Program-made: the position numbers and the translations under genes | NCBI RefSeq assembly: GCF_003815655.1 | Contig: NZ_CP033917.1 | Span: 806,001 to 870,000 of the forward strand | Direction of reading: 5' to 3' | Length of the DNA: 64,000 nt | Source: Chryseobacterium sp. G0201 | Lineage (GTDB): Bacteria > Bacteroidota > Bacteroidia > Flavobacteriales > Weeksellaceae | The notes under the pieces: model-generated | Databases searched by the model: none | What the model saw: the letters and a program-made list of their open reading frames with translations, nothing else | What the model was told of the DNA's origin: nothing | Shown here: positions 34,716 to 44,247 of the stretch, one piece after another | Layout of the letters: each line of letters opens with the position of its first letter | How positions within the stretch are numbered: position 1 is the first letter of the stretch

Positions 34716-35984
34716 ATGAATTTAAGCTTCCGTTTTGCCAGAGCGTTTACCTTTTTGGTATTTTTTGTCCTCGTTACCGGCTTTACTATTTTGTATTTTG
34801 CTTTTGAAAGAGCAACGATGCGCTCTGCTATTCTGAAATTGGAAGATTTAAACGAATATGTTACTTGCAAACTGGAAAAAGATTCCGCTTACGATTATCA
34901 AAAATCTCATCATCGCCAGACACAGGTTAAAATTCTTCCTCCAAATACCAAAATCGCCAAAGAAAAAATTATTGAAGAAAAATATATCTGGAACAAAAGC
35001 ATACAGTCTTATATCAACCGAATTTCCGTTACTACCTACCCTATTATTCATCAGAAAAAATATTCGATTACGAGTGTAAGATACATTACGATCATCGAAA
35101 ACCGTTTTATGATGAGCATTATTATGGTTGTGGCGTGGATTATGGTTTTCCTTATTATTCTTACCATCATTGTGAGTGTTTTGGTTTCAAAGAAAATTCT
35201 AGAGCCTTTTTATCATGCGATGGATGAGATCAAAAAATTCAGGCTGAAAGATAACAGACCAATGGATTTGATGAAAACGGAGACGGAAGAATTTAAATCT
35301 TTAAATAAATTTCTCTTGAAAATGTCCGAAAGTTCCAAGAAAGATTACAACGTTTTGGAAGAGCTTTCAGAAAATACATCCCATGAATTACAGACTCCAT
35401 TAGCTTCCATTAAAGGAAAAATAGAATTATTAATGGACAGCGAGCTTTCAGAAAATCAACTGATTACACTTTCTTCAATGAATGATGAACTGGACAGGCT
35501 TTCATCCATCAACCAATCTCTAATTTTACTCGCGAAATTGGAACATTTTGAAAAGAACGATTCACAACTGATCAATTTTTCGGAATTACTAAAAGACAGA
35601 CTCCATTATTTTGAAGATCTATTTGAAATTCAAAACCTTACATTAATTAAAGAAATTCAGGATGAAGTTTATCTTAATTTTGATGAAAATTTGGCATCTA
35701 TAGTTATTAATAACCTCATCAACAATTCCAAAAGGCATAATATTGAGAACGGAAAAATTTTTGTAAAACTTACAGAAACTTATTTTCAGATCTCTAATAC
35801 CGGAAATCCCCCCATAATTTCTACGGAAGAATTATTCAAAAGATTTAAGCGTGGAAATCCTAATCAAAACTCCATCGGGATCGGTTTAGCGCTTGTGAAG
35901 AAGATTTTGGAGATTTATGACAATGAAATTTCTTATCATTTTGAACATAATTTACACATTATCAGAATTAATTTCATAAAATAA
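34716..35984 (+). CDS. Sensor histidine kinase
   Basis: This 422-residue kinase has a membrane helix (FTFLVFFVLVTGFTILYFAF), a periplasmic segment of about 100 residues, a second helix (MSIIMVVAWIMVFLIILTII), a short linker of HAMP type, a HisKA domain with His223 in SHELQTPLAS and a HATPase domain (NNLINNSKRHN, FKRGNPNQNSIGIGLAL). The periplasmic part has no recognised ligand fold and is basic (HHRQTQVK). It works with the upstream OmpR-like regulator. The start is fixed by the 59-bp gap and the first helix. Confidence 0.94.
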   Translation: MNLSFRFARAFTFLVFFVLVTGFTILYFAFERATMRSAILKLEDLNEYVTCKLEKDSAYDYQKSHHRQTQVKILPPNTKIAKEKIIEEKYIWNKSIQSYINRISVTTYPIIHQKKYSITSVRYITIIENRFMMSIIMVVAWIMVFLIILTIIVSVLVSKKILEPFYHAMDEIKKFRLKDNRPMDLMKTETEEFKSLNKFLLKMSESSKKDYNVLEELSENTSHELQTPLASIKGKIELLMDSELSENQLITLSSMNDELDRLSSINQSLILLAKLEHFEKNDSQLINFSELLKDRLHYFEDLFEIQNLTLIKEIQDEVYLNFDENLASIVINNLINNSKRHNIENGKIFVKLTETYFQISNTGNPPIISTEELFKRFKRGNPNQNSIGIGLALVKKILEIYDNEISYHFEHNLHIIRINFIK

Positions 35985-36081
35985 TTAACTGAAATTCAAA
36001 AACATAACAACAAAATTTCTAATTCTGTAAAAACTTCAAAATTTCTTCAGAATTTATTTCTTGTTTAGGCACAAGTAAAAA

Positions 36082-37500
36082 ATGCCTATGAAAAAATTAC
36101 TCTTACTTTTCGGTTTAGCTGCTTTTCAACTCGCTTATAGCCAAGATAGCATTAAGACTGAAAAAAAAATAGAAGAAGCTACTGCTGAAAAAAATCCTTT
36201 GGACATTGGAGAACTTAAAATCAATCTTAATCAAAAAGGTGATAAATGGTTGAAATTTGGGATTTCCAGCCAGATTTGGCTTCGAAGTATCGATAATAAT
36301 CCGGGAACGGCTGTCAATGGTGTTCCACAGGATCAGACGTATGACGCAGGAATCAGGAGAATGAGATTAATTATTCAAAGTCAGTTGACTCCGTTTTATT
36401 CTGTCTTTTTGCAGATGGGAATTAATAATCAAAACTTCATTTCAGGTGGAGGAACTGGAACCGGAAATAACGGTGCTGGAAAAAAAGCTCCTTTCTTTTT
36501 TCATGATGCTTATAATGAGTTGGCTATTATTCCGAGAAATGATTTCCAGACAGGAAAACCTAATAAAAACAACCTTTATCTGGGCGCAGGACTTCACTCA
36601 TGGAATGGCGTGAGCAGACTGACCAATGCAAGTACTACTAAAATGCTTGCGGGTGATATTCCCGTCTTTAATTTTCCTACAATTGAGATTGCAGATCAGT
36701 TTTCCAGACAGTTCGGAGTTTTTGTACATGGGGAATTTGACAGAATTAATTATCGTTTCAGCGTTAACAAACCTTTCGCAACCAATATAAAACCTGCCGT
36801 TGGCGGAGTTGCTGTTGATAATAATCAAAGCGGAAAATTATCTTACGCCGGATATGCTTATTATCAGTTTTTTAATAAAGAAGTTACTGCAACATCATTT
36901 TTAGCGGGAAATAATTTAGCTGCAAAAAAAGTTCTGAATCTTGGAGCGGGTTTTTACACCAACAAAGACGCAACACAATCTCAACCGACAGAAAACGTTA
37001 TTGAATCTCATGATGCCAATATTTTCGGAGCAGATGTTTATTCTGAACTTCCATTAGGTGATAAAAGTAAAGAAATGGGACTTACCCTTTATTCTGTTTT
37101 TTATAATTACAATTACGGTCCGAATTATCTGAGAGTAAGCGGAATTATGAATCCCGGAACTGTTGATGCAGCATTTACAGGTGAAAAAGCTTTGGAAGGA
37201 GCCGGAAACAACAGAGTGTTGATGGGAACAGGAAATATCTGGTTTTCTCAGGTTGGTTTTGTGCTTCCTAAATTCAGCAAGATCGTGAAAGTTCAACCTT
37301 TCTTTAATTATGCGCTTAAAGACATGAAAGCATTAAACCAAAGCGGAAGCTACTATGATATCGGTGCCAACCTTTACTTATATGGTCAAAACGCAAGAAT
37401 TGTGGCTCAATATAGCAACAGACCGCTTTATGATACTGCTTCAAAAAGAATTTTTGACAGAAAAGGAGAATTTTTACTATCACTTCAAATTGTACTTTAA
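36082..37500 (+). CDS. Outer-membrane porin-like protein
   Basis: This 472-residue protein has a signal peptide ending AYSQ (near residue 21) and a coiled-coil-like segment, then a porin barrel with strands such as KFGISSQIWLRSIDNN, RRMRLIIQSQLTPFYSVFLQ and a C-terminal GEFLLSLQIVL. The pattern is that of Bacteroidota porins of the phosphate-selective porin type, although the substrate cannot be inferred. The inner-membrane symporter gene begins 21 bp after its stop, so both form one uptake unit. An alternative ATG at 36088 is possible. Confidence 0.85.
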   Translation: MPMKKLLLLFGLAAFQLAYSQDSIKTEKKIEEATAEKNPLDIGELKINLNQKGDKWLKFGISSQIWLRSIDNNPGTAVNGVPQDQTYDAGIRRMRLIIQSQLTPFYSVFLQMGINNQNFISGGGTGTGNNGAGKKAPFFFHDAYNELAIIPRNDFQTGKPNKNNLYLGAGLHSWNGVSRLTNASTTKMLAGDIPVFNFPTIEIADQFSRQFGVFVHGEFDRINYRFSVNKPFATNIKPAVGGVAVDNNQSGKLSYAGYAYYQFFNKEVTATSFLAGNNLAAKKVLNLGAGFYTNKDATQSQPTENVIESHDANIFGADVYSELPLGDKSKEMGLTLYSVFYNYNYGPNYLRVSGIMNPGTVDAAFTGEKALEGAGNNRVLMGTGNIWFSQVGFVLPKFSKIVKVQPFFNYALKDMKALNQSGSYYDIGANLYLYGQNARIVAQYSNRPLYDTASKRIFDRKGEFLLSLQIVL

Positions 37501-37521
37501 AAAATTTAATATCTTACCCAT

Positions 37522-38820
37522 ATGAATACTATTACTACTCAAATTACAACTGCCCAAAGAATAAAAGCCATTGTTGGTGGTTCCATAGGAAATCTTGTAG
37601 AATGGTACGACTGGTATGCTTACGCTGCCTTTGCCATCTACTTTTCGAATTCATTTTTTCCGGAATCTGATCTTAATGCCCAATTAATGAACACAGCCGG
37701 AATATTTTTTGTCGGATTTCTGATGCGTCCCATCGGAGGATGGATGTTTGGAAGTATCGCCGATAAAATAGGAAGAAAAAAAGCAATGACACTTTCCGTA
37801 TTATTAATGTCATTCGGATCTTTATTAATTGCTCTAACCCCAACTTACGAAACAATTGGGATTTTAGCTCCTGCGCTACTTCTTATTGCCCGATTATTAC
37901 AGGGATTAAGTGTAGGTGGAGAATATGGAGTTTCAGCAACCTACCTCAGCGAAATGGCAACAGAAGACAGACGAGGGTTTTATTCAAGTTTTCAATATGT
38001 AACATTGATTGGCGGACAATTAATTGCGTTGGGAATACAGTTGGTTTTACAAAAATTAATACTGACAGAAACTCAATTAGAAAATTGGGGCTGGAGAATT
38101 CCTTTTGTGATCGGAGCAATTCTATCGGTGATCGCTTTATATTTAAGATCAAACCTTCATGAAACAGAAGCTTTTGAGAATAAAAAAGATGTTAATGATA
38201 AGAAAAAAGGAACGATTAAAGAACTTTTGAAACATCCACAAGCCTTACTTACAGTAATCGGATTGACGTTGGGAGGAACATTAGCTTTCTATACTTACAC
38301 CACTTATATGCAGAAATTTTTAGTGAATACCGTTCATCTTACTAAAGAACAGTCTACATTAATTTCATTTGTTTCTCTGTTTATATTTGCCTGTTTGCAA
38401 CCTGTTTTCGGAGGACTCTCTGATAAAATCGGAAGACGACCTTTATTATTAGGCTTCGGAATTTTGGGAACAATCTGTACTGTTCCTTTATTGACAGCGT
38501 TAAGTCATACAACATCCATGTGGACAGCTTTCTTCCTGATCATGGCTGCATTAATTATCGTAAGCGGATATACTTCTATCAACGCGATCGTAAAAGCAGA
38601 ACTTTTCCCGTCAGAAGTGCGCGCCCTGGGAGTAGGCCTTCCATATGCCTTAACAGTGGCTATATTTGGAGGAAGTGCAGAATACATTGCTTTATGGCTC
38701 AAGAAATTTGGAGCCGAACACTATTTCTACTGGTATATTACTGCATGTATTTTGTTTTCATTGCTGGTATACGTGCGGATGAAGGATACCAAAGAAAATT
38801 CAACGTTGGATAAGGATTAA
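37522..38820 (+). CDS. MFS metabolite:H+ symporter (alpha-ketoglutarate/proline permease type)
   Basis: This 432-residue protein has 12 helices and the MHS-family opening GGSIGNLVEWYDWYAYAAFA. MFS motif A is GSIADKIGRKKAM and RLLQGLSVGGEYG is the typical family motif; a second motif A is GGLSDKIGRRPLL. Relatives carry alpha-ketoglutarate, citrate, proline or shikimate with H+. It follows the porin gene with a 21-bp gap and a two-component pair upstream, so outer- and inner-membrane steps of uptake are encoded together. The substrate is not known. Confidence 0.92.
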   Translation: MNTITTQITTAQRIKAIVGGSIGNLVEWYDWYAYAAFAIYFSNSFFPESDLNAQLMNTAGIFFVGFLMRPIGGWMFGSIADKIGRKKAMTLSVLLMSFGSLLIALTPTYETIGILAPALLLIARLLQGLSVGGEYGVSATYLSEMATEDRRGFYSSFQYVTLIGGQLIALGIQLVLQKLILTETQLENWGWRIPFVIGAILSVIALYLRSNLHETEAFENKKDVNDKKKGTIKELLKHPQALLTVIGLTLGGTLAFYTYTTYMQKFLVNTVHLTKEQSTLISFVSLFIFACLQPVFGGLSDKIGRRPLLLGFGILGTICTVPLLTALSHTTSMWTAFFLIMAALIIVSGYTSINAIVKAELFPSEVRALGVGLPYALTVAIFGGSAEYIALWLKKFGAEHYFYWYITACILFSLLVYVRMKDTKENSTLDKD

Positions 38821-38841
38821 ATTTATTCAAACATGATAAAT

Positions 38842-38874
38842 AATACGCGGCTCAGGAAATCTGAGCCGCGTATT
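38842..38874. terminator. Strong bidirectional hairpin terminator
   Basis: AATACGCGGCTCAG and CTGAGCCGCGTATT form a perfect 14-bp GC-rich stem with a 5-nt loop, between the symporter (+) and the small gene at 38881 (-); T-rich on both outer sides. Confidence 0.85.
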
Positions 38875-38880
38875 TTATTT

Positions 38881-39093
38881 TTAGCTATAAGCTTGTCTGA
38901 ATTTTACAATAAGCTCATCCAGGTAGTGACGTTGAACATAAACGGTCTTTACATCCTCATATCTAGGGGATTTGTAGAAAACCTCGTGAAAATCCATGCT
39001 ACCGTTACCTACCTTTACTACTTTCTGTACTTCGATATTTAATTTTCTCAACTCGTCTCTAAAGACCTGAAATTCATCTTGTATATTATTCAT
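38881..39093 (-). CDS. Small conserved-type protein of unknown function
   Basis: This 70-residue protein begins MNNIQDEFQVFRDELRKLNI and continues with EVFYKSPRYEDVKTVYVQRHY. It has a high share of charged residues, no signal and probably two helices around a short strand. Its frame has better coding character than the plus-strand frame opposite it (38833-39042), which is rich in rare Bacteroidota codons. I recognise no family. A -7 box match (TATATTTG, 39272-39265) far upstream could be its promoter with a leader of about 160 nt. Confidence 0.65.
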   Translation of the reverse strand: MNNIQDEFQVFRDELRKLNIEVQKVVKVGNGSMDFHEVFYKSPRYEDVKTVYVQRHYLDELIVKFRQAYS

Positions 39094-39610
39094 TTATATT
39101 TTGGGGTTTAATTAAAAAAATCATTCAATTATATCAAACACCCTACCAATTATTAGGGTAGCCGTTCAATTTAACATTAAAATTAATAAATTTTTCTATA
39201 TAAACATAATGTTTTATTAACATTATGTCATTTAATTTAAAAATATCAAACATTTTTCGTAAAACAAATATACAATCCACAGATTTGGAATTCCTAAAAC
39301 TTTAACAAAAATTATCATAACGCTTGCTGTTAAAAGGATTTTTATTTTTATTGATTCTAAGCTTAATAATATTTTATACACTTAAAACATTATTTTAAAA
39401 CTTTTGATGATGATTTAATTAAGAATAGAAATTCAAAGTCTTTATTATTTAAATATTTTAGAAAAATATTCTCATTTAAATCACCATTAACAGGATAAAA
39501 AACTTAAAAAAAAACAATATAATCAACTATTATAAACTATTTTATGATTTTTTAATTAAAATAAATCAAAAATCAATCTTTGAATTTTTTTATATTTTTG
39601 AAAAAAAACT
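39094..39610. other. AT-rich gene-free gap between divergent genes
   Basis: The 517 bp hold no ORF. ACATAATGTT (39204-39213) and AACATTATGT (39219-39228) form a perfect 10-bp inverted repeat with a 5-bp spacer, a candidate regulator site. TATATTTG on the minus strand (39265-39272) fits a -7 box for the small gene, and TATTTTTG (39593-39600) fits one for the patatin gene with a very short leader. Confidence 0.45.
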
Positions 39611-41986
39611 ATGATGAAGCAATTTTTAATTATTTTCAGCATCATCTTTACTTACACACTGCTTCCCGCCCAGGATTCAATAAAAACCACGCCAAAAGTC
39701 ATTACCAGCAACACCAAATTCGGTCTTGCTCTAAGTGGTGGCGGTGCAAAGGGATTTGCTCATATAGGAATTTTAAAAGTAATAGATTCATTGGGAATTA
39801 AGGTCGATTATATCACCGGAACCAGTATGGGTGGGATTTTAGGTGGTTTATATGCCATGGGATATAATGGAAATCAGCTTCAAAAAATTGTGTACGAAAC
39901 AAACTGGAAAAGAGTTTTAAGCAATAAAATCCCTTACAATAAGGTAAATATTAGTGAGAAAGATGAATACAATAAATATATTATAGAATTTCCGGTTGTA
40001 GGTGGTCTACCATCATTACCGAGTTCTTTTATAGAAGGACAATATATGTCTGAAGTACTCAATACACTTACCTTTCCTGCTAAGCACATCAACGATTTCA
40101 GCAAGCTTCAGATTCCCGTACAACTTACCTCTTCTGATATTGTAAATGGCGGACTTGTAATGCAGAAAAAAGGTTCTCTTCCCTTAGCAATACGTGCTAC
40201 ATTAGCAATTCCCGCTGCTTTTGCGCCTGTTTATATAGATGGGAAACTGCTTGTAGATGGCGGACTAGATCGTAATTTCCCGGTACAGGAAGTAAAGGAT
40301 ATGGGTGCCGATTATATTATTGGAGGGTATACCGGATTTAGACTTTTCACAAAAAAAGAAATAGAAAATCCTATGAAAATGATCTACCAAACCCACGCTT
40401 TTCGTTCTGTTGAGGATTTTAATCTACAAAAGAAAATGTCTGATATTTTGGTTGATTTTATAGCTCCCCTTAATAATTATACCACAAAAGATTTTAAAAA
40501 TTACAAAGAAATTATTAAAATCGGAGAACAGGAAGCAAGAAAACATATTCCGGAATTTGTAGCATTAGCTGATGAACAGCGTAAAGCAGGAATTATTTAT
40601 GATCATAAATTAATTGAAGAGGTAAAAAAACCAACCATAAAATTCACTTATAATGAAGACAACGGAACACCTTTAAATAATCCATCCGAAATTGAAAGTA
40701 TTAAAAATTTAATGGGTTTAAGTGAAGGTAAATATTATGATGTAAAAACAGTAAATGAGTCTATTGATAAGATTTTTGGCATGAGACAATACGAAAAGGT
40801 TTATTACACTTATACTGATTCTGAAGATGGGCTCATCATGAATATTTTTATAAAAAGAGTAAGAGCAGGCGCTTTTAAACTTGCCCTACATTATGATAAT
40901 GAGCAGTCGGTCGGTATTATCGTAAATTACACTTATCGAAATGTCCCTAACAGATTTCGTGCCTTAGCGACTTTAGATATTTCCGAACGCTTAAAAGGTC
41001 GCCTGCAGTTTCAAAAATTCCTGGATAAAGATTACCGTTGGTGGATAAGTGTTGAAGGAAACACTTATCACCTGAAAAATAATGATTTTATACTTCGAGC
41101 AACTAATGACTTTGATAGCGAAATAAATAATTCTAATTCCTCTGATTTTATTTACAGAAATACGACAGCTAATACAGCGGTCAATTACACCATTACTCCT
41201 AACGCAATGGTTTCACTGGGAATGGAATATAGTACAGAAAAAATTAGTCGTTCAGCAGATAAAATAGGGCAATTCATAACAGGCAGCAGCTCCGACAATA
41301 AGGTTTATCAACATAATAATTTTGACCTGTTTTTTAAATTCAATCAAAATAGTTTAAATGAAAGATATTACCCAACTTCCGGAAATAATCTGCAAATTAT
41401 AAGTAAATACTATTTTGGAGATCAGTATAATTTATATGATTTAAAAAATATACAACCTGCACTTTATAATTATTTGAATCCAGCCGATTCGTATTATTTT
41501 GTTCCAAAAAATTTATTAAGCTTAGTTATTAACGAAAACTATGTCCTTCCAATTACTAAAAAAATTTCAATAAAGGCCAACGCATTTTTAGCCACTCATT
41601 TTTCATCTAAAAATTCAGATTTAGAAAAAACTCCATATCTTTTTTTTAATCAAAAATACAATCTTGGCGGAAGCGAATACAATTTTAGTGGAATCAACCC
41701 GGAATTTAATGGTTTGAGGCAAAAAGAAGTTCCTACAAATTCCTTCGCTAAACTAGGTCTGGATATCCAATACAACATTTATAAACATTTTTATCTTACT
41801 CCTTCTTTTCATTATGGCAGAGTAAATGATGACCTTTCACCTTTTACAAAAGCAGGCTCTAATATCTATGGATATGGTCTTAATCTGGGATATGAATCAA
41901 TTTTAGGACCTATCAATATTAATGTTTCTAAAAACAATGTTATTAACTTTTTGAGAGTATATTTAAGTATAGGTTTTAAGTTTTAA
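39611..41986 (+). CDS. Patatin-like phospholipase fused to an outer-membrane barrel domain
   Basis: This 791-residue protein has a signal peptide ending PAQ (residue 21), then a patatin domain with oxyanion loop GGGAKG (43-48), nucleophile Ser72 in GTSMG, and catalytic Asp216 in DGG. A POTRA-like linker and a BamA/surface-antigen-type barrel follow from about residue 340, ending VYLSIGFKF with a terminal aromatic residue. This architecture equals that of PlpD-like type Vd proteins (lipase passenger plus barrel), so it is likely placed at or exported through the outer membrane. A small periplasmic protein gene follows 71 bp later. Confidence 0.93.
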   Translation: MMKQFLIIFSIIFTYTLLPAQDSIKTTPKVITSNTKFGLALSGGGAKGFAHIGILKVIDSLGIKVDYITGTSMGGILGGLYAMGYNGNQLQKIVYETNWKRVLSNKIPYNKVNISEKDEYNKYIIEFPVVGGLPSLPSSFIEGQYMSEVLNTLTFPAKHINDFSKLQIPVQLTSSDIVNGGLVMQKKGSLPLAIRATLAIPAAFAPVYIDGKLLVDGGLDRNFPVQEVKDMGADYIIGGYTGFRLFTKKEIENPMKMIYQTHAFRSVEDFNLQKKMSDILVDFIAPLNNYTTKDFKNYKEIIKIGEQEARKHIPEFVALADEQRKAGIIYDHKLIEEVKKPTIKFTYNEDNGTPLNNPSEIESIKNLMGLSEGKYYDVKTVNESIDKIFGMRQYEKVYYTYTDSEDGLIMNIFIKRVRAGAFKLALHYDNEQSVGIIVNYTYRNVPNRFRALATLDISERLKGRLQFQKFLDKDYRWWISVEGNTYHLKNNDFILRATNDFDSEINNSNSSDFIYRNTTANTAVNYTITPNAMVSLGMEYSTEKISRSADKIGQFITGSSSDNKVYQHNNFDLFFKFNQNSLNERYYPTSGNNLQIISKYYFGDQYNLYDLKNIQPALYNYLNPADSYYFVPKNLLSLVINENYVLPITKKISIKANAFLATHFSSKNSDLEKTPYLFFNQKYNLGGSEYNFSGINPEFNGLRQKEVPTNSFAKLGLDIQYNIYKHFYLTPSFHYGRVNDDLSPFTKAGSNIYGYGLNLGYESILGPININVSKNNVINFLRVYLSIGFKF

Positions 41987-42057
41987 TTACTATTTAAAAA
42001 ATTAAATAAATTTAACTTCAACCCCAATTTTGAATCTATAAGACATAAAAACTATAT

Positions 42058-42396
42058 ATGAAAAACTCAAAATTAATTCTTTTGCTCATCTCATTATCTT
42101 TTTCAAGTTTAAGTTTTGCTCAGAAAACTGATGATGTAAAAATCACTGTTAAAGATAAAAAAGGAAAAAAAGAGGTTGAAATTCTGCCTCATTTCATTCA
42201 ATTCGGTATTATGTCGAAAAATCATCAAGACTTCAGAAAAAAATATAATGTTGATGTTGTTTATGAAAACTGTGTAATAAGCCCAGTTATTTCAAAGCTA
42301 GCTGAAAAAAATAATGTAGCTCTAGCAAAAAATCTGACCGAGAAATACGGTGAAACCTGGAAAAAAGATCTTGGAATTATCCCTTACGGATTATAA
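42058..42396 (+). CDS. Small secreted protein of unknown function
   Basis: This 112-residue protein has a signal peptide (LSFAQ, about residue 21), then KKGKKEVEILPHFIQFG and the C-terminal ENCVISPVISKLAEKNN..LTEKYGETWKKDLGIIPYGL. It looks like a conserved Flavobacteriia family of secreted proteins without a known role; one cysteine only. It is next to the patatin/barrel gene and ends at a strong hairpin. There is no sign of an enzymatic domain. Confidence 0.75.
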   Translation: MKNSKLILLLISLSFSSLSFAQKTDDVKITVKDKKGKKEVEILPHFIQFGIMSKNHQDFRKKYNVDVVYENCVISPVISKLAEKNNVALAKNLTEKYGETWKKDLGIIPYGL

Positions 42397-42425
42397 ATTC
42401 TTGGCTTTCATTAAGCATTCAAGCA

Positions 42426-42461
42426 TAAAAAAGATACTTTATAAAAAAGTATCTTTTTTGG
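42426..42461. terminator. Bidirectional hairpin terminator
   Basis: AAAAAAGATACTTT pairs with AAAAGTATCTTTTTT across ATAA. It sits between the 42058 gene (+) and the ABC transporter (-). Confidence 0.8.
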
Positions 42462-42486
42462 TTTTTAAACTAAAAACAATCTCAGT

Positions 42487-44247
42487 TTAATTATTTTCAA
42501 CAGTCTCACTCTCCTCTATTTCATGTCTCAATTGAGCTTTATAAAGGGTAGAATAATATCCGTTTTTATCTAATAATTCAAGGTGTTTGCCTTCTTCCAC
42601 GATCTTACCGTGTTCCATAACGATGATTTTATCGGCTTTTTCAATGGTTGAAAGTCTGTGGGCAATAATAATGGATGTCCTATTTTTAGTAATTTTCTCG
42701 GTCGCTCTTTGGATCAGCTTTTCACTTTCGTGGTCGATAGAAGATGTTGCTTCATCCAGAATTAAAATCTTAGGATCTGATAAATAAGCTCTTAAGAAAG
42801 ATAATAATTGTCTTTGACCTAAAGAAATCGACGAACCTCTTTCGCTCACTACATATTCATATCCGCCGGGAAGACTTTCAATAAAATCATCCACTTCAAT
42901 TTCTTTGGCGCCTGCTTTTATTTTTTCTAACGTAATGGTATCATCCCCAAAAGCAAGATTTTCAAAAATACTTCCGTGGAACAGGAAAACATCCTGCAAT
43001 ACCACCCCGATATGACTTCTTAAATTATATAACTCGTAATCTTTAAGCTCAACATCATCAATAAAAATCTCACCGGAATTAATATCATACAATCTTGTGA
43101 TCAAGCTGATAATCGTAGATTTTCCAGCTCCGGTTGCTCCAACGATGGCTACAGTTTCTCCCGGATTTACTTTAAAATCAATTCCTTTAAGAACCTCCTG
43201 CTTTTCGTCATATGCAAAACGAACTTCTTTGAATTCAATTTTACCATCAAAATGATCTTTCTCCACTTTTCCGGTGTTTGGCATTGCATAATCCTCGTCC
43301 ATCACGCCCAAAACTCTTTCAGCACCAACAATTCCACGTTGGATATTGTTGAAACGGTCTGCAATCTGTCTCAAAGGACGAATCAACATCGAAATATATT
43401 GAATAAATGCGATAACAACTCCCGCGCTAATGGTGATATATCCTCCATAAAACAAGATAAATCCTATAAAAAGTGAAGAAATAAGCTCAACCACAGGAAA
43501 AAACAATGAGAAAATAAAAACAGTTCTCAATAGTGCTCCCTTCAGGGTAATATTAATATCATCAAACTTTTTAAATTCTGCCTGTTGTCTGTTGAATACC
43601 TGAATAATAGGCATTCCCGCCAGTCTTTCCTGAACAAAAGAGTTTTGATTCGACGTCCAAGTTCTTTCATCTCCAAAAGCTTTCTTTAATCTTTTCTGGA
43701 AGAATCTCGTAATCACCACCATTAAAGGTAAAATCGCCAACGTGATGTAACTCAAATGGACATTGGTACTGAACATCATCACCAACACAAAAACAATTCT
43801 CAAAATATCTCCGAAAACCATCAGGAAACCGTCTGTATAAACCGTTGCAATGGTTTCCACATCTCCTACAGCACGCGTTACGAGCTGCCCGATTGGTGTT
43901 TTATCAAAAAATGATGTTCTGAAATAGATCAACTTAGCATATAATCTTTCTCTGATATCTCTGATCACATTTTGGGAAATATAATTGGAGAAATAGACTA
44001 AGAAAAAGTTTAAAACAGTTTCTGCAAAAACCAAACCTACCAAAAGATAAATATGCTTCATCATCAAAGCTTTATCTTGAAGTTTGGTGATATCGTTATC
44101 TACAACCTGCATGGTAAGGTACGGCCTGTAAGTAGAAACGATGGAAAGAAATATAGAAATCACCAAAGTTATGATAAACCACGAACGGAACTTCATCCCG
44201 ATGAAGAATAATCTTTTGATAATTTCCCAGGTATCTTGTTTTTTCAT
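42487..44247 (-). CDS. ABC transporter, fused permease/ATPase (exporter half-transporter)
   Basis: This 586-residue protein has a six-helix membrane domain and an ATP-binding domain with Walker A GATGAGKS (370-377) and Walker B ILILDEATSSID. The signature is ISLGQRQ rather than LSGGQ, a known variant in this group, so the ATP sites may be unequal when it pairs. It belongs with MsbA/multidrug-type exporters that move lipids or drugs outward. It stands alone; no partner half-transporter is adjacent. A -7 box (TATTTTTG, 44294-44287) lies about 40 nt upstream. Confidence 0.93.
   Translation of the reverse strand: MKKQDTWEIIKRLFFIGMKFRSWFIITLVISIFLSIVSTYRPYLTMQVVDNDITKLQDKALMMKHIYLLVGLVFAETVLNFFLVYFSNYISQNVIRDIRERLYAKLIYFRTSFFDKTPIGQLVTRAVGDVETIATVYTDGFLMVFGDILRIVFVLVMMFSTNVHLSYITLAILPLMVVITRFFQKRLKKAFGDERTWTSNQNSFVQERLAGMPIIQVFNRQQAEFKKFDDINITLKGALLRTVFIFSLFFPVVELISSLFIGFILFYGGYITISAGVVIAFIQYISMLIRPLRQIADRFNNIQRGIVGAERVLGVMDEDYAMPNTGKVEKDHFDGKIEFKEVRFAYDEKQEVLKGIDFKVNPGETVAIVGATGAGKSTIISLITRLYDINSGEIFIDDVELKDYELYNLRSHIGVVLQDVFLFHGSIFENLAFGDDTITLEKIKAGAKEIEVDDFIESLPGGYEYVVSERGSSISLGQRQLLSFLRAYLSDPKILILDEATSSIDHESEKLIQRATEKITKNRTSIIIAHRLSTIEKADKIIVMEHGKIVEEGKHLELLDKNGYYSTLYKAQLRHEIEESETVENN

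Noticed and set aside
38833..39042. Plus-strand open frame opposite the small gene at 38881
   Set aside because: It begins inside the terminator hairpin; the minus-strand frame has much better coding character.
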